From positions 21,110,405 through 21,174,404 of the forward strand of contig NC_088654.1 in the NCBI RefSeq assembly GCF_964019385.1: DNA of 64,000 bases. Reading direction: 5' to 3'. The notes under the pieces were generated by a model that worked only from the letters and a program-made list of their open reading frames with translations, was not told the origin of the DNA and did not search any database. The DNA is from Sycon ciliatum. Its lineage: Eukaryota; Porifera; Calcarea; Leucosolenida; Sycettidae. Both the position numbers and the translations under genes were made by a program. This document shows positions 10,817-20,329 of this stretch, piece after piece (positions within the stretch are counted from its first letter, which is position 1; every line of letters starts with the position of its first letter).

Positions 10817-11631
10817 CCAGCGTTTGGGTTCGAGTCACATTGACGTGCCAGATGACTAGGTCGGTGGCATATGTAGCATCGTCGTTCCGTTTCCTCGCGA
10901 TTGGAACGGGGACCAGGAACCGACAGTGGACAACGTACCGGGTTCCCCTGCTGCTGTCGTACCGTAATGAAGGGCATCACTTGCGATACGGCGAGCGCTG
11001 CTTCTGTCGCCTTCTGCAGGGTTGTAGTATGCTCCTTCATGACTTAACGCATGAGCTCCGGGGCCAGGCCCCTGACAAATAGTACTGCGCGAGAGTGGCC
11101 ATCCAGGTCAGTGATTAAAAAACTGAGCCGCGAGAATTCTGCGATGTAGTCTCCTAAGGCGCCGCGCTGGGAGAGGGAGAACAAACTCCACCGAGCTCTC
11201 TCTTGGTCGTACTTCACACCGTAAGCCGCCTCTAATGCCTTCGTCAAGGACGACCGGTCTGGGTATGCAGCGCCGGCTTCCAGGGAAGTCATCAACCACA
11301 GACGCGGATTTCCAGCGATATAACTGGCTGCAAACTCAGCTTCACATTTAGGATCCGCTAAGCGCCACGAAGCCAAGGCCAACTCAACGGCAAATGCCCA
11401 TTCCCGAAACGTGGTGGGATCTCCGGTAAACACGGGCGGCTCCTTGACGTGTGCGCGATCACGTGGTGCAGGCTGGGAAGCTGAAGCACGAGGAACGCAC
11501 TGGGGTGACGACTGAGTAGAGGGTAGAGCTTCCTTCCGGAGACGGTTGACGATCCAGATGCTGACGACGATAGAGCTGATAGCCGAGGCCAGAACTCGGC
11601 CCACGAACGACCACAGGGGATGGAGAACCAT
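10807..11631 (-). pseudogene. gag: gypsy gag (capsid-like plus CCHC zinc knuckle), one in-frame stop
   Basis: The frame starts at the ATG in the PBS. A capsid-like core includes EPPVFTGDPTTFREWAFAVE, WLMTSLE and LGDYIAEFSRL, typical of the retrotransposon gag family. An in-frame TAA at 11,044-11,046 interrupts it. The same frame continues to a zinc knuckle, CYICHRPSHLARQC (CX2CX4HX4C), about 55 codons later. Because protease follows only after the knuckle, the TAA is probably a mutation and not a programmed gag-pol signal. Confidence 0.8.
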
Positions 11632-11643
11632 CCTCTGCTACCA
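11626..11643 (-). other. tRNA primer-binding site of the gypsy element
   Basis: One base after the 5' LTR the minus strand reads TGGTAGCAGAGGATGGTT. TGG pairs with the CCA end of a tRNA, as in Ty3/gypsy elements. The gag ATG (11,631) lies within this site, so leader and gag start overlap. The primer tRNA was not identified. Confidence 0.65.
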
Positions 11644-11644
11644 A

Positions 11645-11775
11645 TGTAATAGTTCTTCGTTGAGCGAAGGAAGAAGAGAGCGTTTATTACTCAGAATACT
11701 GGTTATGTATATGAGAGTAGGTGTGACACAAGGTGATAAGGTGTGAGTGGTGAAAGTAGGTGTAAAACTGTTACA
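11645..11775 (-). repeat. 5' LTR of the gypsy element
   Basis: 131 bp, matching 6,910-7,040 almost base for base, with a few substitutions. The ends are imperfectly inverted (TGTAACAGTT and AACTATTACA on the minus strand). The similarity of the two LTRs suggests a fairly recent insertion compared with the decay of the coding frames. Confidence 0.9.
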
Positions 11776-12080
11776 CCATGTACCTGCGGTCTCTTCGTTT
11801 TTACTACCAGTTGGTGGTGTTTCAGGTTCAAAACTGTGTTTGGGTTGAGCCGCCAGGCTCGGAGCTGGGTCCATACGCGGCAGGTCTGTGCTATAAGCTG
11901 CAGTACTACCGGTAGTACTGGCACGGTCTGCGTACGTTCCCCTGCGACCCTCCGCTACAGTGCAGTTGTTGGCTGTGTGGCCTGGCTGTGAGCATTTTCG
12001 GCAGGTCTGTGGCTGGTCCTCGTACCGTATTCAAAAAATGTTCTTGGCATCAGCTCGGACAAAGGAGGGAGTTATCAGTA
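11776..12080 (-). pseudogene. LINE A ORF1, zinc-knuckle part (upstream of the gypsy)
   Basis: The minus frame reads PSFVRADAKNIF, a stop, YEDQPQTCRKCSQPGHTANN and C, a CCHC knuckle (CX2CX4HX4C), then STDLPRMDPAPSLAAQ. It aligns with copy B ORF1 (PSFVRTADQHQF ... HEDQRATCRICMGEHFARSC). Its last 39 codons are repeated immediately beyond the gypsy (6,909 downwards). The LINE is 5' truncated near 12,080, almost abutting the 3' end of LINE G at 12,111. Confidence 0.7.
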
Positions 12081-12108
12081 TAATTGTTTCAGCCCTAGTT
12101 TATGATTA

Positions 12109-12754
12109 TATTTATTCTCACGGTGGCCGTGGTAGGCGATAGACCTTGATTAAAATACTATACCTAGGTTGGGCTACAGCGGGGGTTGGAGCATGTGCAA
12201 ATGATGATCGGGGTAACTTCTCTTTTGAATGCATTTATTTCTCGGAGGGAGTAACAGTGTGGTGGCAGGTGGTTGTACTGGGTGCATGCAGAGTACAAGG
12301 GTGAACGTTGAAGGTGGGTGGAGTGGGTGGTGGGGAGGGCAAAGACTCGATGACGCCTCAATTCTCGGCTTGGTGGCCCGGTGATGTTGCCTGAGGTGGC
12401 AAGCTGGATGTGTGGCGGGGATCGTTTGACAGCGATGGTGTGTGCAAAGAGTAGCTGCTTGAGCTTCCTGCGGGATGAGAGGGTTGGCCAAGTGGCGTGG
12501 CGGAGTAATGAACTGTGGTGGCAAGGACTGAAGAGGGGGAGTCGGAGGCAGAGTTTTGCTGACCGCCGTTGGAGACGTTCGAGGGCATCTTGTTGCTGAA
12601 CATTCATAGCTGACATAGCCAGAGAACTATACTCGATAACGGGGCGTATATACGTGGTGTACAGTGCTGACAGGGCGGTGGGTGAAAGACGCCCACGAAT
12701 CCGTCTCAAGAGGTGGAGAGTTAGAATGGTTAGTGCATTACTCATAACACGCAA
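12109..12754 (-). mobile_element. LINE copy G: 3' end of a related LINE (RT C-terminus and tail)
   Basis: An open minus frame (12,754-12,164) carries LSALYTTYIRPVIEYSSLAM and LERLQRRSAKLCL, the post-RT region of the A/B family (LERLQRKAARIC in B), at clearly lower identity than A versus B. It ends with the family terminus CCACCGTGAGAATAAA (complement of 12,111 onward). It is 5' truncated exactly where a SINE-2 begins, so one may have inserted at the edge of the other. Confidence 0.75.
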
Positions 12755-12910
12755 GGGCTCAGGTTCAAGTCCTGGTGGGGGTGGACATTTTATTCTCTTT
12801 CAGGCAGCTCACTTTCCTGAGAGTTGAAAAATATAGAAGATCAATCGTTCTGGAAGATAGTTTCAAATGAGAGAGCTTGGAAGCTCAGGGCCCTACGATA
12901 TGCTTTTTTG
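12721..12910 (+). mobile_element. SINE-2 copy with full tail
   Basis: The head (GGTTAGTGCATTACTCATAA, CAAGG) and B box GGTTCAAGTCC (12,762-12,772) match the copy at 2,699-2,746, and the body CCTGGTGGGG, ACATTTTATTCTCTTT, CAGGCAGCTC follows. The tail from 12,822 (GTTGAAAAATATAGAAG, then GAGAGCTTGGAAGCTCAGGG and TATGCTTTTTT) is shared with SINE-1 at 1,036-1,092. Confidence 0.65.
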
Positions 12911-13128
12911 CCTAGCGAGAGTCAACTTTCTCTTTGGAGTCGAGGGTAATACGACACTGTCTACCACCTTGATGACCTAGGCAAAATAAGCATAGGGATG
13001 TTTTATAAACTTTTCATTTCTCCTATTTCTTTTTTAAGACATAACCTAGGATTCGAATCCGCACTATCCCCCTGGATGCATTTCCCCGATACACTTCGCA
13101 TACATACTCATTATTCCAAGTTGCTTAC

Positions 13129-13246
13129 CTTTTCTGCTTGTGCAAGAGGAGCGCTAGACACAGCAGAATGACCAGGACTCCACCAATAATCGCTCCCACG
13201 ACTGTACCAACAGTGCTGAAAGGCGTAGTCTTCTCCGGTACTTGAT
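13129..13246 (-). CDS. Host gene exon: transmembrane segment
   Basis: 118-bp exon bounded by CTTTTCAG (acceptor) and AAAAG|GTAAGC (donor). After completing a split Asp codon (G from the previous exon + AT), it encodes QVPEKTTPFSTVG, then TVVGAIIGGVLVILLCLALL, ending HKQKR. This is one hydrophobic helix with a small-residue GxxGG motif, followed by a basic stop-transfer sequence, so the C-terminus should be cytoplasmic. It ends in phase 2, so at least one cytoplasmic exon must follow at lower coordinates; none was recognised. Confidence 0.85.
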
Positions 13247-13439
13247 CTGAAAAGGTACATGGCGAAGAAACAAAGACATCAATTCGCCAAATCCATTCGG
13301 AATAGACACAGATTCAAATAAGCCTACAGTAGCAGAAACTGTGGACTTGATAGCTAGCATCTGGTGCTAGGAAGTTGAGATATCACAGTGACAACCTAGA
13401 CTCCCTACCAACTAAATATAGGATATCTTTGTAGGCATG

Positions 13440-13875
13440 TAGATTATTCACACCAGTTTCCTAAGAGCCATACACAGACTACTCTGCTGGAGTGGAGGAG
13501 GGTGAGAAGAAGTTTGCTTAGAGCCATACACAGACTACTCTGCTGGAGTGGAGGAGGGTGGGAGGAAGTTTGCTTAGAGCCATACATAGACTACTCTGCT
13601 GGAGTGGAGGAGGGTGAGAGGAAGTTTGCGTAGAGCCATACATAGACTACTCTGCTGGAGTGGAGGAGGGTGAGAGGAAGTTTCCTAAGAGCCATACACA
13701 GACTACTCTGCTGGAGTGGAGGAGGGTGAGAGGAAGGTTCCTAAGAGCCATACACAGACTACTCTGCTGGAGTGGAGGAGGGTGGGAGGAAGCTTGCTTA
13801 GAGCAATACACAGACTACTCTGCTGGATTAGAGGAGGGTGAGAGGAAGTTTGCTTAGAGCCATAAACGAACTATT
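13440..13875. repeat. Minisatellite, about 57-bp unit, 7.5 copies
   Basis: The unit contains AGAGCCATACACAGACTACT followed by CTGCTGGAGTGGAGGAGGGT and GAGAGGAAGTTT. Copies start near 13,458, 13,514, 13,571, 13,628, 13,683, 13,740 and 13,797, with a partial eighth at 13,853. Junctions alternate between TTCCTAAGAGCC and TTTGCTTAGAGCC types. It lies in the intron between the last two host exons and ends in a G run (13,891-13,901). Confidence 0.9.
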
Positions 13876-13971
13876 CTGGTTGTGTGTGTGGGGGGGGGGG
13901 GGGTATTTAATAATGAATCAAAATATTAAGAAACAATTCGTCATTGAGCTTCATTCATTACCACGTCTTAC

Positions 13972-14143
13972 CGTCAGAAGACTTGAAAAAGGTGCCCGAC
14001 AATGTAATATCCTTGAAGTTAACCATTGATTGACTTATGAAGACTTGGTTCAGGTACACATTTGTGGCAATTATATCAAAGGCGTAGAATGTACTGGAAT
14101 TTAGACCGTTAAGTGTGATGCTAGTCGCATATCCGTTCACAGT
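13972..14143 (-). CDS. Host gene exon: second half of the membrane-proximal FN3 domain
   Basis: 172-bp exon with acceptor TTTAAATTTTAG and donor GACG|GTAAGA. It encodes VNGYATSITLNGLNSSTFYA, then FDIIATNVYLNQVF, the E-F-G strands of an FN3 fold (the Leu-x-x-Tyr corner is SSTFYAF). The exon starts in phase 0 and ends in phase 1, matching the exon at 23,735-23,895 upstream and the transmembrane exon downstream. The intron separating it from the first half of the domain is about 9.6 kb and holds LINEs C and D. Confidence 0.8.
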
Positions 14144-14199
14144 CTAAAATTTAAAAAAATGTAGACAATGACATATGAAAGCGTACATAAGCACAGGCT

Positions 14200-14706
14200 T
14201 ACGCGTACTGTCAAATGATTTAAGAGAGAATGTCTGAGAAAACCAGAACATGTGTGCAAGTCGATACCGTAGTTCCGCGCATATAAGCCCATGGGCCTAT
14301 ATCCGGATATAAGCCCACCTCCGTTTATAGGCCCTTGGGCTAATAAACAGACCCAAACACCGTTACGGAACCGATAGTACAGCATGTCAGTGCAGACTAC
14401 ATTACCAGTGCCGGTGCCTACGGTAGGCGGACAACCGCGCACGGACTTGTACTTTTTCGCGTGCCAGCTGCCTTCAAAATTCGAATATAGGCCCAGGGCT
14501 AAAAAACGAACCATTATTACTAATTTTTTCCCCCGGAAAATGCATTATTTCGTATATTAGCCCATGGTCTTATATGCGCGGAACTACGGTATCTCCAATT
14601 TCGCTCAAATGTTGCAGGTAAGTTCCCTTTGTGGTGTAGATCGAATGTGCAAAGCTCACGGAAACGTTGCTGATTGGAACCTTGAAATTGGCATACCCCT
14701 CAAAAT
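14200..14706. repeat. Dispersed repeat R1, interrupted by a MITE
   Basis: 14,200-14,266 plus 14,590-14,706 together match the reverse complement of about 22,692-22,860, for example TCTCAGACATTCTCTC on one side and TCCAATTTCGCTCAAA and GTGTAGATCGA on the other. The family identity is unknown. Confidence 0.65.
14267..14589. mobile_element. 323-bp TA-target MITE inserted in repeat R1
   Basis: TIRs CCGTAGTTCCGCGCATATAA at the left and its complement TTATATGCGCGGAACTACGG at the right extend for about 30 bp including GCCCATGG. TA flanks both ends (14,265-14,266 and 14,590-14,591). The related repeat at 22,790-22,800 has the unoccupied sequence (GGAGATATCGACTTGC), showing a single TA where this element sits. 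It has no coding capacity. Confidence 0.85.
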
Positions 14707-14971
14707 GACAGCACACCCCAGAACTCCCCTCGCGGACGTCGAAGTATACATTGCAGAGCGAGATCTAGAACGGACAGAGCGACTCCTATCAGAAGTGGCA
14801 TCAAACATCAACACCGAGGCGATCCACACTTGGTTTACGCCTGAACGACGAGGCAGGAATGCCAGCACTGAGTCCTCACCAGAGTTGGCAACTGGGGTGA
14901 AGAAGAAGGATTCCCGGAAACCAACAAATCTAGCTCCAGGCTCACGATTTAATCCGCTTGCCAGAGTCTAA
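14690..14971 (+). pseudogene. Possible LINE ORF1 C-terminal fragment
   Basis: An open frame encodes PRTPLADVEVYIAERDLERT, a helical charged stretch, KKKDSRKPTNLAPGSRFNPL and a stop. It lies directly 5' of LINE endonuclease sequence in the same orientation, where an ORF1 would end, and codon use resembles the neighbouring LINE. I recognise no domain, so the assignment rests on position. Confidence 0.35.
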
Positions 14972-15010
14972 TCGTGACTTGAAAAAAAATGCAGAACTAT
15001 AACTATAATG

Positions 15011-15180
15011 TAACACCCACAGCACCACCTACCTTCTCGACCCAGTCAATGCGCCTCCTGGTGACTAATGCTTTTAGCAAACAAATTTGGAGAATTTGTC
15101 CACACTGTCACGCACCACAATGTAGACATCGCTGTTGTGACCGAGACCAAGTTTGATGCAACTATCATGCCAGCTGACCA
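15011..15180 (+). pseudogene. LINE E-type endonuclease N-terminus, short fragment
   Basis: The sequence encodes LLVTNALSLANKFGEFVHTV and VAVVTETKF-like residues almost identical to LINE E (33,010 down to 32,880, minus strand), with the same upstream CACCCACAGCACCACCTACC. It stops abruptly at 15,180, where the start of LINE C (LLVTNACSLRNKLDDQ) begins. Two related LINE starts therefore lie in tandem. Confidence 0.7.
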
Positions 15181-18100
15181 ATGATAAAGAATGATGGCAG
15201 CACTGGGTGACCCTAATTCTCCAACAGGACTCAAACTGCTGGTGACTAATGCCTGTAGCCTTCGTAACAAGCTGGACGACCAGAGGCATGCACTCAACCA
15301 GCACGACATAGATGTAGCAATTATCACTAAAACTAAAATCTCTGCTGATGCCATAACTAGCCTTGACTCGTCCATCCCTGGATACGGCGTCCCATATCGC
15401 AGAGACCGAAATGAGCACGGAGGAGGTGTCGCTGTGTGGATCAAGTCCACCCTTGCTTCTGCTCATCTAGACCAACTCCAGTCTGCAGAACATGAAACAC
15501 TCTGGGTTAAAGTCCGCCTCCGTGGTGGTACAAGCTTTGTGATCGACTCTGTGTACCGTCCAGGCTCCTGTAGCCCCACCGACCTCTGTCTTATCATTCA
15601 CTTGACGATACACTACATCAGGCCAAAGAGCTGTCCCCGAACGTAATCCTCGCTGGGGATTTCAACGTGCATAGTGCAGATTGGCTTGGTAGCGCGAAGT
15701 CAACCCCAGCCGGGGATGCCCTCGAGGATCTTTGTATCACCCATGAGCTCACGCAACATGTCCGAGAGCCCACTCGAGGTGCCAACACACTAGACCTAAT
15801 CATGTCCACTTTCCAACAACCCATCAGCACCACTGTACTTGCCCCTTTAGGACGCTCAGATCATGGAACTATGATAGCTCAATTCCCGACCATTTCACCA
15901 TGCCGGGGAGAGGCCACCACGCGTACTGTGTGGCGTTACGAGCGTGCTGACTGGGGGCGACTCAGAGCACACCTCAAGGCTGTCCCTTGGGCCTCCATTA
16001 TCACGGACGATCCAGAGTTGTCTTGCTTACAAGTCATCAATAGGCAATACCATCGCTGCAGGCATGGACCAGTTCATTCCCCATAAGACTCTCGTCATCC
16101 GCTCATCTGATCCCAAGTGGTGGACCACTGAGTGCACACAAGTGATGCGTATCAAGGACAGAGAATGGAGGAAATGGCGGCACGACCTCGGCGATGACGT
16201 CAAGAAGCAATCCTTCATCGACTCTGTTACCCGCGCTACCACCACACTTCAACACTCCAGGCAGGAGAAGGAACGGCACCTTCGGTCCCGACTCACCTGC
16301 GGCTCGCTTCGCGACAAAGCATGGTGGTGCAACCTGAAAGGAGCATGCGGTCTTGGCCGAAACTCTGACATACCCCTCCTCCTCGACAATGCCGGGAAGG
16401 AACACATTACCAGCAAGGAGAAGGCTGACTGCTTTGGTCACTTCTTTGCTGGCAAGTGCAGCCTGGGTGACAGGGACCTACATCGTGCCTCCCTTGGAAC
16501 CCCAGCGCCTGCTCACCCACATTCTCCACTCACCCATGTCCACTTCCGCATCCAGAATGTTCACCGCCTCCTGCGCCGTCTCGACGCGTCGAAAGCCACG
16601 GGGCCGGACAGCATCTACCCCCCCCCCCCCCCCGTGTCCTGAAAGAATGCGCTTCGGTGCTCGCACCGGTCCTGACCAAGCTTTTCTCATTGTGCTTCCG
16701 GCATGGATACCAACCTCGGGCCTGGAAGCCTGCCAATGTTGTTCCTGTGCATAAACGCTCATCTCGCTCACGGCTCAAGAACTACCGCCCCGTATCCCTC
16801 CTTAGTGTGATATCCAAGGTAATGGAGACCATTATCAACATGCAAATTACGAACTACCTCGAGGGTAACCCACTGCTTGCAGCGAATCATTTTGGCTTCA
16901 GACGGAATCTGGGTACAGCCGACGCTCTTACTGCGCTACACCACTCCTGGGTATCCTCTATCGGACACAGGGGCGCAGCACGCGTACTTGCAGTTGACAT
17001 CACTGGTTCCTTCGACAAGGTCTCTCACGCAGGTGTCCTCTTCAAGCTATAGCAATGTGGCATCCTCCTTGCATGGCTGACATCGTACCTGTCTAACCGA
17101 AGCATACAGTGTGTTGCGGTGGTGCAACCTCCCGTCCATACCCCATCAAGGCGGGAGTCCCACAAGGCAGCATCTTGGGGCCAACCATGTTTCTCATATA
17201 CATTAACGACGTATCAACATGTCTTGCTGGGAACACGCAGCTGGAAGCCTATGCTGACGATATGACATTGTACACTCTTCTCCGTAACGACCTCCCCACT
17301 GCTGCTGCCTTGCTTCAGGACACCGTCAATCGTCTGTCAGACTGGGGCAAGGAATGGCGTGTAGCGTTTGAGCCATCGAAATCCCAGGCTATGACAGTCA
17401 CGCTGCAAAGAGCGCAGCTAGCCTTGCCCTCTCTCCTCTTTGGAGGCAACCCTGTGCCAGAGTCATCCACAATAAAGCTCTTGGGGGTGACTTTTGATCC
17501 GAAGCTGTCCTTCGCGGAGCACATCCGCGCAGTGTCTATATGTGGCAAACAGCACTTGGGCCTCCTGCGGCGAGCTGCGCCCTATCTCTCCCGAGAAAGC
17601 CGCCTCACGGTGTACAAGGGGTTTGTACGGCCCGTTTTGGAGTATGCTCCGCTCGTCTGGATGGGCGCTGCTCCCTCCCATCTTGCACGCCTAGATAGCA
17701 TCCAACGCCGAGCATTGCGCATCATTGGTCCAGGGACGGAGCTCCAGAGCCTCAGCCTACGGCGATACATTGCTGCATTAACATACACTTACAAACTGCA
17801 TTTCATCACCGGTCCGACTCAATTGCTAGCAGTCCTCCCACCAAGGCTTGAGCCCCGTGACGCCACTCGCACTCGAAACAATCTCCGCAGGGCCGCCGGC
17901 CACAGTTACCAGCTACGAAATCCGCTACCGCATCAAGCACCAGACACCATTCTCCGCAGCTTCCCACAATGTGCAATCCAGCTGTGGAATCCCCTGCTGC
18001 CAGCTTTTCTAGACTCCGCCCCAACTCGCAAAAATCTTCAAAAGTTTAAGTGCAACGTCAACGAATACCTCCGCCGACAGGATTGGCGATGGCCCACGGA

Positions 18101-18429
18101 CATTCTGCCTGTCGGCCCACCTACATTCTAGTACCCCGTCAACGACTCCCATTGCTACGAATGCGCTGCACACTAGTACTAGCTGTTGCTTGCCCTTGCT
18201 TTATTTTTATTTTTGCTGACCCTTACAGCTCTATCTTTTGTTTTTGGTGCGTGTTTCTGGCCGTTATGCCGAGACCTCAGGTCGGCAGAGCCATCAATGC
18301 CCCACCATCACTGCTGCACCTCGGTGCAGCCCTTTCTCAGTAGTTGTCACGTTTGTCCTTGTCTCAGTACCATTGTCTTCTGTATTATTTATGAGTTGGG
18401 TATGTGAACATAGTAAAAAAATAAAATAA
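15181..18429 (+). mobile_element. LINE copy C (APE-type), near full ORF2 and 3' UTR
   Basis: Order: endonuclease, RT, post-RT region, then a 3' UTR of about 300 bp ending TGTGAACATAGTAAAAAAAT. A minus-strand copy of this 3' UTR lies at 41,262-41,480. The element inserted into an ORF1 fragment of another LINE (18,430-18,890, opposite strand). It belongs to the same group as D and E and is separate from A/B/G. Confidence 0.85.
15191..18131 (+). pseudogene. LINE C ORF2: endonuclease-reverse transcriptase, several breaks
   Basis: Endonuclease blocks: LLVTNACSLRNKLDDQ, YRRDRNEHGGGVAVW, AGDFNVHSADWLG, LGRSDHGTM. RT blocks: KNYRPVSLLSVISKVMETII, DITGSFDKVSH, AGVPQGSILGPTMFLIYIND and the catalytic AYADDMTLY. 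Frame breaks occur near 15,605 and 16,035, at a run of 16 C residues (16,618-16,633), at an in-frame TAG (17,050-17,052) and near 17,110. The last 340 codons, including the YADD box, are intact. Confidence 0.85.
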
Positions 18430-18890
18430 ATGGCCAAACTCGTTCAGGGCATTGTCGATCACCAAATTGTCAACCCATATTGGTACATCAAGGATTTGAA
18501 TTTCCGCTGTGTTGGAGAAGAGCGGACTAACGGGGAGGGTTTCACCATTGAGAGTAATGCCCTCAGCGCAAACATGTTTCACAGAATCCTGAGTTTCAAA
18601 TGTTACCTTGCATTGTTGTTTGGCGGCCATCTGGACGGAGACCAAGTCTTCAGTGCCGCAGTTGGCGAGGGCCTCCACAACAGCCAGGTTCTTGGTGCCG
18701 CGTGGTGCAGTGAAGACGCAGGTGTTTCGTTTGAGATTTTCCGGCGAGATGACTAACCAGGATGGCGGCGCAGTTGAGCTGCTTGTAGCAGAGCGTGATG
18801 AGTGGGCCATACTGGCTAAAAACATTTCAGAAGGCTCTCGCCAGTTCAAGGACTGCACTGGGTGTCTTCCGTGAGTAGACAGTATCATTT
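18430..18890 (-). pseudogene. LINE A/B-family ORF1 N-terminal fragment
   Basis: The minus frame encodes NTCVFTAPRGTKNLAVVEAL, ITLNGETLPVSPLFSNTAEI and QILDVPIWVDNLVIDNALNE, matching the position and pattern of copy B ORF1 (NTVVFTSHAGIKTVDVAEAL; HVFDVPIWIENTVICSALAA). It stops at the 3' end of LINE C, which therefore landed inside it. The rest of this ORF1 was not found. Confidence 0.7.
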
Positions 18891-19386
18891 AAAGACAAAC
18901 AAAAGCTTGCATACGCAGAGCTCCAAAATCTGCATCCACCTCCTAGTTGCACAATTGTTGTGTTGTTATTGTTGTTGTTGTTGTTGTTTTATTTTACATC
19001 AATATTGTCCCGTCTCAAATGTAACCTTAGATTCACAGTGCCGTCCGGGCTTCGAATGTCAGCTGAGAGCATATTCCAGTAAACACTGCCCATAAACTGT
19101 ATCAGCTTTTTTTTCTTTTTCTTTTTATAGAGAACACAAACCTACAAATCATGTTGAAAGACAAAAAGTACATTGGAGTGGGTAAGCGCTATCCACAACG
19201 CCAGTTAATAGGTGTGCTGATGAAATACATGGACTCTGCCGACCATAAGTCTCGTCGTCACAGTGCCATGTATGCATCAAAATTAATCATAAGTTTATAA
19301 TGAGCCAACATAAGAAAGTGACTAAAGACAAAAAAAAAGAAGAAAAAAGAAAGAAGAAACAAGACAAAACAAGAAGGGAACAATAA
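18891..19386. other. No gene; short (GTT)n run
   Basis: T-rich sequence with a GTTGTT microsatellite at about 18,957-18,990. No coding or TIR signal recognised. Confidence 0.4.
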
Positions 19387-19441
19387 TAGTGGAAAAAGGG
19401 GGGAGATTGAGAGATGCGTTGGTAGCTCTTGAGTGATACGC
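19387..19441 (-). repeat. LINE E-family 3' UTR fragment
   Basis: The plus-strand sequence TAGTGGAAAAAGG, GGGAGATTGAGAGATG and GTAGCTCTTGAGTGATACG recurs at 30,048-30,102, the 3' UTR of LINE E. Only about 55 bp are present. Sequence from 19,442 to 19,940 shows nothing I recognise. Confidence 0.65.
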
Positions 19442-19939
19442 TTATGAGACAAATACAATTGAAATGAAAAAATAATTACGAAGGATGCCGAGACAAGTTT
19501 GTGTGACTTCATCAACGTTTGCACGCATAATTTCGACACCACCGCTTACTAGTCTGCCATAAAAGGTGTATAAGTAGTTTAATGATCTCCAGTTGAGGTA
19601 GCACCGAGTGGCCATCACTGAAAGACATTGAACTACTGAAGAAACAAAGAATTGAAGCTTCAATTGGCAAACCTGTCGTAGCATTTGGTCACATTCTGTA
19701 CTACTTTGTAGTAGATTTTGTACTCGAACCGTATGCGCAACGGATCGGGAGCTGGCTCACTGCCGATGTCTTGCGATGTCTTGTAGCGACGATTTTGCTT
19801 ATGTTTTTATTTTATTTCATTTTTTACTAGAGCCACGTAAACCCGTCATGTGTGAGCCATGAACAAGGGGAGTGGTGGCGTGGTCTGGGATGCCCTGCTG
19901 ACCTTGGGTCTCGGCTTCATCACAACCAGGCGCGCCAAT

Positions 19940-19953
19940 AGCAGAGAGAGAGA

Positions 19954-19999
<46 letters not shown>

Positions 20000-20081
20000 G
20001 AAAGAGACAGAGAGAGAGACAGAGAGAGACAGAGAGAGAGACAGAGAGAGACAGAGACAGAGACAGAGAAAGAAAGAGACA

Positions 20082-20115
<34 letters not shown>

Positions 20116-20175
20116 TAGATAGAGAGAGATAGAGAGAGAGCGAGAGAGAGGGAGACAGAGAGGGAGAGAGATAGA

Positions 20176-20253
<78 letters not shown>

Positions 20254-20265
20254 GAGGGTTGGGGA
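19940..20265. repeat. (GA)n microsatellite with interspersed GACA/GATA
   Basis: About 325 bp of GA repeats with GACAGA and GATAGA variants, ending in a pure (GA)n run of about 90 bp (20,175-20,250). It gives long low-complexity Arg/Glu and Ser/Leu frames on both strands that are not genes. Confidence 0.95.
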
Positions 20266-20329
20266 GCAAGAGAGGGGGAGAGAACTAAATAAAGTATAAT
20301 TATATAATGCGTAAGGGGTGCACATTCAG

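Larger units (their letters stand above)
6910..11775 (-). mobile_element. Ty3/gypsy chromovirus-like LTR retrotransposon, complete but inactivated
   Basis: A 4,866-bp element with 131-bp LTRs (TGTAAYAGTT...AACTATTACA on the minus strand). The order on the minus strand is 5' LTR, PBS, gag with zinc knuckle, protease, RT, RNase H, integrase, chromodomain, PPT, 3' LTR. The flanks are CATGG (11,776-11,780) and CATGC (6,905-6,909), a 4-of-5 target duplication. It sits inside ORF1 of LINE A. Coding breaks are numerous: a stop in gag, frameshifts in protease/RT/RNase H, and a deletion in the integrase core. No env-like frame is seen. Confidence 0.9.

Noticed and set aside
7263..11631. An env-like third ORF, making the gypsy an endogenous retrovirus
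   Set aside because: No open frame with signal peptide, Cys pattern or membrane anchor exists between the chromodomain and the 3' LTR; it is a plain LTR retrotransposon.
13440..13875. CRISPR-like array
   Set aside because: The units are contiguous tandem copies of about 57 bp without unique spacers, in an intron of a eukaryotic gene; it is a minisatellite.
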